Positions 6,785-15,197 are shown, numbered from the stretch's first letter. The stretch: DNA of 64,000 nt from Flavobacterium sp. HBTb2-11-1 (GCF_009826975.1 NZ_WUMO01000001.1:372001-436000); one strand, 5' to 3'. The notes: generated by a model from the letters alone, not told the origin. Translations and numbers: made by a program.

Positions 6785-9595
6785 TTACAAGTCTAGTTTC
6801 AATCCGAAATTGTAACGTGGCTGGTAATATTCAGCTTGTTTGGTATGTGCCGCAACTCCTTGGTAGTAACGTAACGGCTGATTTGTTAGGTTATTTGCTT
6901 CTGCAAAAAAGCGAAGTTTTGGAGTAATTTTATAAGAAGCATTGGCATCTAAGAAAAACTGCTTGTCATAGTAGCTGTCTTTGTAAGACTCAGAACCTAA
7001 TTCATCTAAATAATCAGATGTAAAGTTAGTTGAGATTCTTGCAGAAAAACGTTTGTTTTCCCAAGATAAAGATCCGTTAAACATATGAGGCGTTGTCCCT
7101 GGAAGACTGATGTTTTTTCTTTCATTTCCGTCTTCGTCAGCAATTCCGCTTGCTTTAGATTTTGTGTAAGTATAGTTTAAATAGATACCAAATCCTTTTA
7201 AGAATTTACCAGGAAGGAAATCTAACTGACGCTGAAAAGCAACTTCAAACCCGTAAACATCAACATTCTCCCCATTTCTTGATTGTAAAAATGACCAGTT
7301 TTCTCCCGCTGGAATTGGGTTTGCTTGATTAGGGAAATCTGCAGCAAATTTTTCAGCAGTATATTGATTATCGCTGTAGTTGTAAATAAAATCGTTTAAT
7401 CTTTTGTAGAAAACACCTCCAGAAATCAAACCAACCGATTTAAAATAGTTCTCGGCCATGAAATCATAATTGTACGAATACGTGGCGTTAAGATCCGGAT
7501 TTCCGGCTGTGATTTCTTTATCGGCAGCAATGTTGTTTACATAAGGAGCCAATGCGTAATAGTTTGGCCTTGCTAAAGCTGTTGTAACGGCAGCTCTTAA
7601 AACTAGATCTTTTGTTGCATTGTATTGCAATGAAATACTTGGCAATAAATTAGTGTAAGAGTTGGTGTTGTTGATTTTGCTTTCTAATTCTTCCTCATCT
7701 AGGACACGATTTCCTGTGTAATCAATATGAGTATTCTCTACACGGAAACCTAAAACCATTGAAAGTTTATCGTTAAAATCCTGATCCCATCTTACATAAG
7801 CAGCAGTAATTCTTTCTTTAGCATTATAGTTTACCGCTAAATATTCTGCTGGATCAGCTTCTTTTTCAAATAAAGTTGCATTGTTTAAGTCTAAACTTCC
7901 TAAGAAAGAAGCTGAAGCAAAAGTTCCTGGCACATATTTATTTCCTGGATTAAAATCTTTTCCATCAAAATAAGACGTTGGAACTTGAGATAATAATTCC
8001 ATATCATCATTAAGCGGAGTATAAGAATAGAAATTATTGTTTCTTTCTTTTTCTTTCAAACGAAGTCTAAGCCCCGTTCTTAATCTTCCTTTTTCACCTG
8101 CAATAACAGAGAATGGGAAACGGATATTTACTTTTGCGCCAAATTCGCTTTCGCTTGTTTCATCTGTGTTTTCGGTAACAGAATTAAATTTAAATTTATC
8201 AACAGATTCACCAACCGTAGTAATTAGCGGAAATCTAATATCTGATAAATCTTCAAACATTTCTAGACCTTTCTGACGGTATTCAATATAACGTTCACCT
8301 GGACGATATTCACTTGCTTTTGCATAGTTAGCAGACCAGTCCAAATCTAATGTTGAGTTGATTAAATGCTCTCCGCGAATAGAATAGTTTTGTACTCTCT
8401 GATCTTCTAATCTTCTGTTTTTGTTTCGGTTGTTGTCTAAACCACCTTTTGTTTGGCGTTTTACACGGCCTTCAAAACCAACAATTTCTTCACCGTTATA
8501 AAGCGGTTCGATATCATCGTAAGTAGTTCTAAAACGGTTTTCTCTATCATCTCTCCAATTGTAAATTGCGTTGGCAAAAATCGTGTTATTGTCATTGAAT
8601 TTGTAATCTAAAGCAACAGAAGCACTGCGACGGATACGCTGTACGTCATATTTTCTAATTTCAGATGCTTGTAAATACTCATTTCCAAAATCATCTTTTA
8701 CCCATTCGTTTTCGATATTATCAGAACCATAATCTACATTATTGTAAGATCCACTGAAAACAGCTCCTAATTTATTATCGAAAAAGCGATTTCCATAAAC
8801 TAAACCAGCAGTATAAGAAGCGTGGTCACGAATTGGCAAATATCCTCCAGCCATTGTTGCTGAAATTCTTTCTCCGTTTGGAGTTGCTCTTGTAATTAAG
8901 TTTACAGAACCTCCAATCGCATCAGCATCCATGTCTGAAGTCAATGTTTTATTTACTTCGATAGTTGAAATCATATCAGATGGAATTAAGTCCATTTGTA
9001 CGTTTCTGTTGTCTCCTTCAGCAGACGGAATACGGTCACCATTTAAAGTAACAGAGTTCAAAGACGGAGCCAAACCTCTAATAATGATGTTACGAGCTTC
9101 ACCTTGGTCATTCTGCATTGTGATACCTGGAACACGTTTTAAAGCATCTCCCACGTTAGCATCTGGAAAACGTCCCATTTGATCAGAAGAAATTACGTTT
9201 CCGATATTTTTGTTGTTTTTCTGTTGGTTCAATGCTTTTGCCTGACCTTTTAAGATGTCTCCAACAACAACTTCTTTTAGTTCGTTTTGAGAAGCTTTAA
9301 GCGCAAAGTCAATTACATTATTCTTTCCTTGCTCCACTTTTATTTCTTGAGTTAAAGCAGTATATCCAATATATTTTACTTCAACTTTGTAAATTCCTTC
9401 ATTAATATTTAATAACTCGAAACGACCGTTATAGTCAGAAACAGTATATTTTTTCTCGCCTACAATTTGAACCATAGCTCCAGGAAGAGGCAGTTTGTCA
9501 TCGGCGTCTAATATCTTTCCAGATATAATCGCTTTCTGAGCAAAACCTGTAAAGGCGAATAAAAAGAATGCGGTTAATAGATAAAATTTCTTCAT
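6785..9595 (-). CDS. TonB-dependent receptor paired with phytase
   Basis: An outer-membrane active transporter. A signal peptide (residues 1-19, ending GFAQ) is followed by a carboxypeptidase-like regulatory domain (about 22-105), a plug domain (about 125-235, with the GDALKRVPGITMQ and NIIIRGLAPSLNSVTLNG segments) and a C-terminal 22-strand barrel to residue 936. It lacks the SusC-specific signature and has no SusD partner, so it is a classical receptor rather than a Sus pair. Its neighbour is a phytase, so the cargo may be phytate, inositol phosphates or a linked metal; this is inferred from position only. Confidence 0.88.
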   Translation of the reverse strand: MKKFYLLTAFFLFAFTGFAQKAIISGKILDADDKLPLPGAMVQIVGEKKYTVSDYNGRFELLNINEGIYKVEVKYIGYTALTQEIKVEQGKNNVIDFALKASQNELKEVVVGDILKGQAKALNQQKNNKNIGNVISSDQMGRFPDANVGDALKRVPGITMQNDQGEARNIIIRGLAPSLNSVTLNGDRIPSAEGDNRNVQMDLIPSDMISTIEVNKTLTSDMDADAIGGSVNLITRATPNGERISATMAGGYLPIRDHASYTAGLVYGNRFFDNKLGAVFSGSYNNVDYGSDNIENEWVKDDFGNEYLQASEIRKYDVQRIRRSASVALDYKFNDNNTIFANAIYNWRDDRENRFRTTYDDIEPLYNGEEIVGFEGRVKRQTKGGLDNNRNKNRRLEDQRVQNYSIRGEHLINSTLDLDWSANYAKASEYRPGERYIEYRQKGLEMFEDLSDIRFPLITTVGESVDKFKFNSVTENTDETSESEFGAKVNIRFPFSVIAGEKGRLRTGLRLRLKEKERNNNFYSYTPLNDDMELLSQVPTSYFDGKDFNPGNKYVPGTFASASFLGSLDLNNATLFEKEADPAEYLAVNYNAKERITAAYVRWDQDFNDKLSMVLGFRVENTHIDYTGNRVLDEEELESKINNTNSYTNLLPSISLQYNATKDLVLRAAVTTALARPNYYALAPYVNNIAADKEITAGNPDLNATYSYNYDFMAENYFKSVGLISGGVFYKRLNDFIYNYSDNQYTAEKFAADFPNQANPIPAGENWSFLQSRNGENVDVYGFEVAFQRQLDFLPGKFLKGFGIYLNYTYTKSKASGIADEDGNERKNISLPGTTPHMFNGSLSWENKRFSARISTNFTSDYLDELGSESYKDSYYDKQFFLDANASYKITPKLRFFAEANNLTNQPLRYYQGVAAHTKQAEYYQPRYNFGLKLDL

Positions 9596-9623
9596 TGTGT
9601 GTGTTTAGTTTGATTTTCGATTG

Positions 9624-9631
9624 CGAAGCTA
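9624..9631 (-). promoter_or_regulatory. Weak -7 box of the TonB receptor gene
   Basis: On the minus strand the sequence reads TAGCTTCG, a TTCG variant of TAnnTTTG, 28 nt before the receptor ATG. No clear -33 TTG was found. Confidence 0.3.
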
Positions 9632-9769
9632 AAACCCCTGTATTACTAAAGCCTTGAAAAAAAATTAACATAGTGTTATGATTGTCCATTGAAATTTGAA
9701 ATTTATTAATGTTTAAATAACACTAAAGCTGACAAATAATTGATTCACAATTAAAAAGAAAAAGAATAA

Positions 9770-9803
9770 TTTGACTGTATTTGAAAATTTGGCGTTAAAT
9801 TTG
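9770..9803 (+). promoter_or_regulatory. Promoter of the DUF4407 gene
   Basis: A -33 TTTG (9770-9773), a 22-nt spacer and an exact -7 box TAAATTTG (9796-9803), 31 nt before the ATG at 9835. Confidence 0.65.
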
Positions 9804-9834
9804 CCGTATCAATCACAATCAAAAATCATCAATC

Positions 9835-10935
9835 ATGTTAAAACAATTTTTTATCCTATGTTCAGGAGTCGATAGAGACCTCTTGAAAGACTGTTCAGAA
9901 GGCGAACAAACCAAATATGTTGGTATTGGTGCCACAGTTTTCTTTACAGCAGTTATGGCTTTCTTGGCCAGTGCGTATGCACTTTTTACCGTTTTTGATT
10001 CTATTTATCCCGCTCTGATTTTTGGATTTGTATGGAGTTTGCTGATTTTTAATCTGGATCGTTTTATTGTTTCTACGATTAAAAAAAGAGATCGTTTTTT
10101 GGATGAATTCCTGCAGGCAACTCCGCGTATTGCTTTGGCTATTATTATTGCGATTGTAATTTCGAAGCCTTTGGAGATTAAAATCTTTGAAAAAGAAATC
10201 AATACCGTTTTATTGAAAGAAAAAAATGAAATGGAATTGGCTAATAAAAAACAAATTGGAACTTATTTCAAAACAGATTTAGATAAAAATAAAGCCGAAA
10301 TAGCTGCTTTAAAAGCTGATATTGTAAAGAAAGAAAAAGAAGTAAACGATTTATATTCAACTTACATTACAGAAGCAGAGGGAACTGCTGGAACTAAAAA
10401 ATTAGGAAAAGGTCCAGTTTATAAAGAAAAACGTGAAAAACACGATGCCGCTCTTAAAGAGTTTGAAACTTTAAAAAAGACAAACGAAGCTAAAATTGCT
10501 GAAAAAGAAAAAGCAGGCGTACAGCTTCAAGCCGATTTAGACAAAAAAGTTTCGCAAACCCAACCCATCATTGAAGGTTTCGATGGATTAATGGCGCGAA
10601 TTAATGCTTTGAATAAACTGCCTTGGCTGCCTTCATTTTTCATTATGCTGTTGTTTTTGGCAATCGAAACTTCACCAATTATTGCCAAATTATTGGCGCC
10701 AAAAGGAGAATTCGATTTCAAACAAGAAGAAGCCGAAACTGCAATGAAAGCTACTTTGGCACAAAATAAATACCAACGCGATTTATTAGTGAAAACCAGT
10801 GCCGAAATGCACGATAAAGTTTACGCTGACATCTCAGAAGACAAAGGATTATTTGATTTACAGCGAAAAAATGCAAAAGAATTGCTGGAACTGCAATCGC
10901 ATAAATTTGTAGAAAAACAGAAGGCGACTTTGTAA
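9835..10935 (+). CDS. DUF4407 domain membrane protein with coiled coil
   Basis: A 366-aa protein of the DUF4407 family, function unknown. The order is a short cytosolic lead (FFILCSGVDRDLLKDC), two helices at about 33-55 and 58-75, the signature FNLDRFIVSTIKKRDRF near 76-92, and a third helix near 97-115. A long charged coiled coil follows at about 120-255, rich in K and E, then a fourth helix near 262-280 and a charged tail. The topology places a large coiled coil in the periplasm or cytosol between helices. It is flanked by its own promoter and terminator, so it looks monocistronic. Confidence 0.82.
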   Translation: MLKQFFILCSGVDRDLLKDCSEGEQTKYVGIGATVFFTAVMAFLASAYALFTVFDSIYPALIFGFVWSLLIFNLDRFIVSTIKKRDRFLDEFLQATPRIALAIIIAIVISKPLEIKIFEKEINTVLLKEKNEMELANKKQIGTYFKTDLDKNKAEIAALKADIVKKEKEVNDLYSTYITEAEGTAGTKKLGKGPVYKEKREKHDAALKEFETLKKTNEAKIAEKEKAGVQLQADLDKKVSQTQPIIEGFDGLMARINALNKLPWLPSFFIMLLFLAIETSPIIAKLLAPKGEFDFKQEEAETAMKATLAQNKYQRDLLVKTSAEMHDKVYADISEDKGLFDLQRKNAKELLELQSHKFVEKQKATL

Positions 10936-10937
10936 AT

Positions 10938-11053
10938 GAGTACAAAGTGCAAAGTTTCTAAGTGCAAAGTTTAAATACAAAGCCCGAAATAGAATCTCTA
11001 TTTCGGGCCTTTTTTATTTTAGATAAAGTCAATAATCTTTGTACTTTGTACTC
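10938..11053. repeat. Long inverted repeat enclosing a terminator
   Basis: The left arm GAGTACAAAGTGCAAAG (10938-10954) pairs with CTTTGTACTTTGTACTC (11037-11053), with one G-U pair. The enclosed 82 nt contains the terminator hairpin at 10982-11008. TACAAAG and GCAAAG words repeat within each arm. Confidence 0.75.
10982..11018 (+). terminator. Terminator of the DUF4407 gene
   Basis: A perfect 11-bp stem GCCCGAAATAG / CTATTTCGGGC with a 5-nt loop, followed by CTTTTTTATTTT. It may also stop the convergent PH-domain gene. Confidence 0.9.
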
Positions 11054-11072
11054 AGAACTTTGTACTTTTAAA

Positions 11073-11783
11073 CTACATATAACTTAAAATCTCTTTTTTG
11101 TAAGCATCATATTCTCCTTGAATGATTAAACCATTGTCAAGAAGTTTTTTGTAATTCTGTAATTTATCGAAAAGTTCTTCCTTAGATAAATCACTTAATT
11201 TACGCTCTCCAGCAGGTTGAGTTGGCTGAGTCGGAAGCGGTTCATAAGTTTCTGTAACAGCTGGAGCAGCAGGTAAAATTTCTGCAAAGCTTGTTACTTC
11301 TTCTGTTTCAACTTCTTCAATTTCCTCTGCTTCTTCTTCAAAAACAGGTTCAGCAGTTTCCTGAATTGGAGTTGCTGTTTGAACAGGATTTTTCAATAAA
11401 TCCAATTGTTCTTTAGCATAAGTATAAATTTTTCTAGCCTGAATTTTCGGAATATAATCAATAGAAACAGCTAAATCTGTTTTAGTGCCAAATGAAAATT
11501 CAGAACCTAAAATGTTCTCTTTTACAAAAGTACTCGCAATATCATCCCAAGTATAATCGGTAAAATCCATAGAAAGACCTAAATTTTTAGGCTTACAGAT
11601 AATAATACGCTTGTTAGTTAATACAATGCTGTCTGGAAAAACAGTAATAGCAGGTTTTTTTTGCACTGCGATGTATCCAACTTCTTCGCCTTTCATCAAT
11701 AAATCGTTAAGTTTCGAAGTGATTTTTTCAATCGCTTTTGGATCTTGTTCTTCGTTTAGAAATTTTTTAAATTGTTCTTTCAT
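11073..11783 (-). CDS. PH-domain protein with C-terminal SHOCT domain
   Basis: A 236-aa cytosolic protein. Residues about 30-130 resemble bacterial PH (YokE-like) domains, with the TVFPDSIVLTNKRIIICKP segment and paired strands up to YTYAKEQLDLL. A proline- and glutamate-rich linker spans about 135-190. The C-terminus (about 195-236, LFDKLQNYKKLLDNGLIIQG and EYDAYKKEIL) matches the SHOCT short helical domain, which often occurs at the end of multidomain bacterial proteins and may mediate oligomerisation. The precise role is unknown. It has its own candidate promoter and no operon partner. Confidence 0.78.
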   Translation of the reverse strand: MKEQFKKFLNEEQDPKAIEKITSKLNDLLMKGEEVGYIAVQKKPAITVFPDSIVLTNKRIIICKPKNLGLSMDFTDYTWDDIASTFVKENILGSEFSFGTKTDLAVSIDYIPKIQARKIYTYAKEQLDLLKNPVQTATPIQETAEPVFEEEAEEIEEVETEEVTSFAEILPAAPAVTETYEPLPTQPTQPAGERKLSDLSKEELFDKLQNYKKLLDNGLIIQGEYDAYKKEILSYM

Positions 11784-11840
11784 TTTTTTAAGGTTCTAAG
11801 TTGCTAAGCTACTAAGTCGCTGAGTTTTTCACTGATGCTA

Positions 11841-11848
11841 CAAATGTA
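11841..11848 (-). promoter_or_regulatory. Candidate -7 box of the PH/SHOCT gene
   Basis: Minus-strand TACATTTG matches TAnnTTTG exactly. The leader between it and the ATG at 11783 consists of CTAAG/GCTAAG repeat words (11791-11824). No -33 box was recognised. Confidence 0.45.
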
Positions 11849-11864
11849 ATGCCTAATTTTATAA

Positions 11865-12224
11865 TTAGATAATTTCGCTCTGAATTTTCTTTGTTAAGCT
11901 TTTGAAAACTAATTCATACGAATGGTCTATGAGCTCTTTTACAAATTTATCTGCTAAGTTTCCATTTAGGGCTATCGTATTCCAATGCACTTTGCTCATG
12001 TGATATCCAGGTTGAATTTCATCATATTCAGCTCTGAGTTCCTGCGCGCGGTCTGGATCGCATTTTAAATTGACAGATTGTTCGTTTTTTTCCCATTGAG
12101 AAAGCGAAGACAAAGCAAACATTTTTCCGCCGACTTTAAAAACCAATGTATCTTCATCAAAAGGAAAATGTTCACTGACACCTTTCTTGGAAAGACAATA
12201 TTCGTAAAACGTTTCTAAATTCAT
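11865..12224 (-). CDS. MmcQ/YjbR family DNA-binding-fold protein
   Basis: A 119-aa protein of the YjbR/MmcQ family, which has a CyaY-like fold and has been proposed to bind DNA; no reaction is known. Typical features are the N-terminal LETFYEYCLSKKGVSEHFPF, the central FKVGGKMFAL strand pair, and the PGYHMSKVHWNTIALNG segment near residues 76-92. It is the last gene of a three-gene leftward run with DUF4260 and GNAT genes, separated by only 6 nt from the former, so it is probably co-transcribed. Confidence 0.88.
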   Translation of the reverse strand: MNLETFYEYCLSKKGVSEHFPFDEDTLVFKVGGKMFALSSLSQWEKNEQSVNLKCDPDRAQELRAEYDEIQPGYHMSKVHWNTIALNGNLADKFVKELIDHSYELVFKSLTKKIQSEII

Positions 12225-12230
12225 AACTGT

Positions 12231-12581
12231 TTATTTACCAATTTCACCCAAATGAGTGTATTTAAAGCCTGTTTCATATTTAAGGCCATAACCAAAAACA
12301 CGATCCATAGCCGAATGCGAAAATAGAATAATTCCTGTTAATTGAATGCTTTCAATACTTAAATAACATCCAATGGCATAAATTAAAAGTGCGATTCCTT
12401 TATGATGAAAGATATTATAAGCAAAAGCACCAATTTTGTTTCCGAAAACATATCCAATCATCGATAAATCAGGAGCCAAAATCAAAACCAGAAACCACCA
12501 CCATTCATAGCTTAAGCGGTTAAAAAGAAATATTCCGAGAATAAATAAAGCGGCTTCTTCGAGTTTTAAGACTGTTTTCAT
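12231..12581 (-). CDS. DUF4260 family membrane protein
   Basis: A 116-aa membrane protein of the DUF4260 family, of unknown function. Hydrophobic segments lie near residues 8-22, 26-45, 52-72 and 76-88. Family-like segments are APDLSMIGYVFGNKIGAFAYN followed by a NIFHHK motif, and HSAMDRVFGYGLKY near the C-terminus. Its start overlaps the stop of the GNAT gene by 4 bases, indicating translational coupling. Confidence 0.82.
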   Translation of the reverse strand: MKTVLKLEEAALFILGIFLFNRLSYEWWWFLVLILAPDLSMIGYVFGNKIGAFAYNIFHHKGIALLIYAIGCYLSIESIQLTGIILFSHSAMDRVFGYGLKYETGFKYTHLGEIGK

Positions 12582-12979
12582 TTGACTATTTTTTCCATCA
12601 TCTTTTCAGGATGATTCAGTTTTGTAAATCCGAATTTCTCGTATAAAAAGTGCGCGTCAGTGGTTGCCAGACGCCAGATTTTAACTTCTTGCAATTGAGG
12701 CTCATTCATCATTGCGTCAATTAATATGGAAGAATATCCTTTTCCGCGGTATTTTTCATCAATAAAAACATCCATTAAATAAGCAAAAACAACATAATCG
12801 GTAATGACACGTGCAAAACCAATTTGTTTGTCATCCAAATAAATTCCGAAACAAACCGAAGCATCAATCGTGCGTTGAACTTCTTCTATAGTTCGCCCCG
12901 CAGCCCAATAAATGTCTTTTAGAAAGTTCTGTATAAATGGAACATCGAGTTTTGTTTTGTCAGTTGATACTGTTATCAT
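12578..12979 (-). CDS. GNAT family N-acetyltransferase
   Basis: A 133-aa acetyltransferase that would use acetyl-CoA to modify an unknown amine. The core shows strand beta-4 (YVVFAYLMDVFID), the CoA-binding loop DEKYRGKGYSSILID near residues 72-86 (R/Q-x-x-G-x-G/A type) and the C-terminal YEKFGFTKL. A longer reading frame opens 21 nt upstream with GTG, but that codon lies inside the intergenic repeat arm at 12995-13016. The ATG at 12979 gives a clean N-terminus (MITVSTDKTKL) and is preferred. It is the first gene of the run with DUF4260 and YjbR. Confidence 0.85.
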   Translation of the reverse strand: MITVSTDKTKLDVPFIQNFLKDIYWAAGRTIEEVQRTIDASVCFGIYLDDKQIGFARVITDYVVFAYLMDVFIDEKYRGKGYSSILIDAMMNEPQLQEVKIWRLATTDAHFLYEKFGFTKLNHPEKMMEKIVK

Positions 12980-12994
12980 TAAGGGATGTTTTTT

Positions 12995-13143
12995 AACCAC
13001 AAATTACACAAATTTTCACAAATTATTTTTTAAGATTAAAGTTTACAAATGATTAAATCTGTATAAATCTTTTTTATCCCGATAGCTATTGGGAGTGGCA
13101 AAATAAAAAAAGAAATTCGCGAAAATTTGTGTAATTTGTGGTT
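12995..13143. repeat. Perfect 22-bp inverted repeat (CCACAAATTACACAAATT family)
   Basis: Arms at 12995-13016 and 13122-13143 are perfectly complementary over 22 nt and enclose 105 nt. The loop contains a second hairpin at about 13077-13096 with CCCGATAGCTATTGGG. It separates the cyclase gene from the GNAT gene and contains no open frame of note. Confidence 0.85.
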
Positions 13144-13147
13144 GATT

Positions 13148-13897
13148 TTAAATTTTGTATAGTATTGGTTTCGATGGACTAGCGTCATTTTCAAACGAAG
13201 CGATTTGAAGATTTAGTATATAATTTCCATCTTCAATTTCATCTGAAACATAAATCATTTCGGTGATTGTGGCATTAAATCTTGCATCAGGATTTAGATT
13301 ATGAGTGTCTTTAACATTCCAAAACGCTTTGTGAGCCAATAATTTCCCTTCGTCATGTTCTCTATCAACACTTGGCAAATCGATCAATAAATGCTGAATT
13401 TCGCTTTCGCGGATGAAAATCGCAGCATCTTCAGACAAATACGGCGGATTCGTATTCGAATATTTTCTTGATTTTTTTTCCAGCTGATTTGGAAGCGTTC
13501 TGATAATTAATGCTTCCGTTTTTTCAGTGATTAAACTCGCAATTTGCTCTTTCGTAATCACAAAATCTTCTCCAAATTTTTCAGGTTCAATCGTAATCAA
13601 TTTAACAAAAAAGAAAAACTGTTTTAAGGATTGATTGATGCTGTAAAAATCATTTGTAATATGTCCTAAACATTCCGTATGCGTTCCATGTCCATGCGGA
13701 TTAAAGAAAATATTATTGAAATTCGTAGATGATTTTCCTTCTGAAACTTTCCCAATCCAATCGCCAAAAATGACGGGTTCAATTAAAGGCTTTTCGATGT
13801 ACCAAGCAATTGGGTTTTCGTCAGTATTTGTTAATGGGATGGAGATATCAATGGGTTTTGATAAGTCTATTTCGAAGTTGTTGATTTTTGCTAACAC
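13148..13897 (-). CDS. Cyclase family protein (kynurenine formamidase-like fold)
   Basis: A 249-aa metal-dependent hydrolase of the cyclase superfamily (PF04199), which includes bacterial kynurenine formamidase and polyketide-related amidohydrolases. The metal-binding signature NPHGHGTHTE is at about residues 66-75, preceded by the N-terminal DISIPL segment. A downstream LLIDLPSVDREHDEGKLLAH near 170-189 supplies further conserved D and H residues. The substrate cannot be read from the sequence; no tryptophan-catabolism genes adjoin it. It lies between two intergenic hairpin repeats and appears to be transcribed on its own. Confidence 0.82.
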   Translation of the reverse strand: MLAKINNFEIDLSKPIDISIPLTNTDENPIAWYIEKPLIEPVIFGDWIGKVSEGKSSTNFNNIFFNPHGHGTHTECLGHITNDFYSINQSLKQFFFFVKLITIEPEKFGEDFVITKEQIASLITEKTEALIIRTLPNQLEKKSRKYSNTNPPYLSEDAAIFIRESEIQHLLIDLPSVDREHDEGKLLAHKAFWNVKDTHNLNPDARFNATITEMIYVSDEIEDGNYILNLQIASFENDASPSKPILYKI

Positions 13898-13913
13898 AAA
13901 TTTGGGTTTTTAT

Positions 13914-13971
13914 GCCGCAAAGACGCTAAGTCACAAAGTTTAATAATTTTGAGCCTTTGTGCCTTCGTGGC
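13914..13971. repeat. Inverted repeat, CCGCAAAGACGC family
   Basis: GCCGCAAAGACGCTAAGTC plus ACAAAG (13914-13938) folds imperfectly onto CTTTGTGCCTTCGTGGC (13955-13971). It sits between hemW and the cyclase gene, 5 nt past the hemW stop, and could serve as its terminator. Confidence 0.65.
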
Positions 13972-13976
13972 TAATT

Positions 13977-15122
13977 TTATTCTTCCAAATTTAGATAAAA
14001 TAAATCTGAAGCAATTCCATCCGTTAAAAATTTTCCTTTAAGAGTTGGTTTTAAAATATTGTTTTCAATCGAAAGCAAATCATCATTTAAGAATTTTTGA
14101 GATTGTTCTAATAAATAATTCAAATATTCTGAACCATATTCCTTTTCAATTCGATCTAAAGAAACGCCCCAAATCGTTCGCAATCCTGTCATAATATATT
14201 CATTATAACGATCTGAAATAGTTAAGACTTCTGTTTCAATAGGAAGTTCATCATTTTGAATTGCTTTTAAATACAAAGAATTATTAGCAATATTCCAGCC
14301 TCTTTTTTCGCCGTCATAACTATGCGCCGAAGGTCCTATTCCGATGTATTTTTTACCTAGCCAGTAAGCCGAATTGTTTTTGGAGAAATAATTCTCTTTT
14401 CCGAAATTGGATAATTCATAATGGATAAAACCATTTTTTTGGAGCATTTCAACCAAAATCATAAAATGATTTGAAGCTACTTCATCTTGAGGTTCAGCAA
14501 TTTTTCCAGTCTGAATTAATTTGCTTAAAGCTGTTTTCGGTTCAACCGTCAAAGCATAACTAGAAATATGCGGAATACCAAAATCTAAAGCGGTTTGGAT
14601 ATTCTGTCTCCACATTTCGTCACTCATTCCAGGAATTCCATATATCAAATCGAGTGAAATATTATCAAAATATTTTGTCGCTTCTTCCAAACATTTTTTG
14701 GCTTCCGCCGAATTATGAGCACGATTCATCATTTTCAAATCCTCTTCATAAAAAGACTGAATTCCAATGCTTAATCGGTTTATCGGACTTTTGGATAATT
14801 CCAAAATTCGTTCCGCCGACAAATCATCAGGATTGGCTTCAAGCGTAATTTCGGGATTTTCGACAACTTTATAATTTTTATAAACTTCTGAAATTAAAAA
14901 GTTGATTTCGTCATTATTTAAAACAGAAGGCGTTCCCCCGCCAAAGTATATCGTTTCAATGATATTGTCATTCTGAGCGGAGTCGAAGGGTTTTCGCATA
15001 CCAATTTCTTTAGCCAAAGCCAAAACCATCTCGTCTTTCTTTTTCATCGAAGTCGAAAAATGAAAGTCGCAGTAATGGCAAGCTTGTTTGCAAAAAGGAA
15101 TATGGATGTAGATGCCGCTCAT
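13977..15122 (-). CDS. hemW: Radical SAM heme chaperone HemW
   Basis: HemW binds heme and a [4Fe-4S] cluster and is thought to deliver heme to target proteins; it was formerly misnamed an oxygen-independent coproporphyrinogen oxidase. The radical SAM cysteines are C11, C15 and C18 (CxxxCxxC followed by DF). The SAM-binding glycines are in IYFGGGTPSVL near residue 58. HemW-type enzymes lack the extra N-terminal cysteine of true HemN. At residues 44-52 the sequence KPFDSAQND looks like an in-frame insertion of a dispersed repeat (14966-14990). The next gene downstream is separated by a hairpin repeat, and ruvC lies 72 nt upstream. Confidence 0.92.
   Translation of the reverse strand: MSGIYIHIPFCKQACHYCDFHFSTSMKKKDEMVLALAKEIGMRKPFDSAQNDNIIETIYFGGGTPSVLNNDEINFLISEVYKNYKVVENPEITLEANPDDLSAERILELSKSPINRLSIGIQSFYEEDLKMMNRAHNSAEAKKCLEEATKYFDNISLDLIYGIPGMSDEMWRQNIQTALDFGIPHISSYALTVEPKTALSKLIQTGKIAEPQDEVASNHFMILVEMLQKNGFIHYELSNFGKENYFSKNNSAYWLGKKYIGIGPSAHSYDGEKRGWNIANNSLYLKAIQNDELPIETEVLTISDRYNEYIMTGLRTIWGVSLDRIEKEYGSEYLNYLLEQSQKFLNDDLLSIENNILKPTLKGKFLTDGIASDLFYLNLEE
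14966..14990. repeat. Dispersed repeat word inside hemW (encodes FDSAQND)
   Basis: TGTCATTCTGAGCGGAGTCG followed by AAGGG is a word I recognise as widely dispersed in intergenic DNA of Bacteroidota. Here it lies in the coding strand of hemW and is read in frame as PFDSAQND, just before the conserved IETIYFGGG strand. Confidence 0.6.
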
Positions 15123-15127
15123 TTTTT

Positions 15128-15197
15128 TAGTTTTCAGTCTCAGTTTTCGGTCTCAGTCTCAGTCTCAGCTGTAAACTGTAACTGTGACTGAAAACTA
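15128..15197. repeat. Inverted repeat with tandem TCTCAG words
   Basis: TAGTTTTCAGTC (15128-15139) pairs perfectly with GACTGAAAACTA (15186-15197). Between them are tandem CAGTCTCAGTC words. The right arm includes the ruvC stop codon. It fills the gap between ruvC and hemW and may act as a terminator or an mRNA-end hairpin. Confidence 0.7.

Noticed and set aside
9498..9689. A leftward frame covering the start of the TonB receptor gene
   Set aside because: It overlaps the receptor signal peptide in another frame and has no protein-like composition.
13977..15122. Oxygen-independent coproporphyrinogen III oxidase (hemN)
   Set aside because: The short N-terminus with CxxxCxxC and the overall 381-aa length fit HemW; the true HemN extra cysteine and length are missing.
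15123..15196. Tandem TCTCAG words taken as a CRISPR-like array
   Set aside because: Units are 6-10 bp with no spacers, and no cas genes are present. The stretch is better explained as an inverted repeat.
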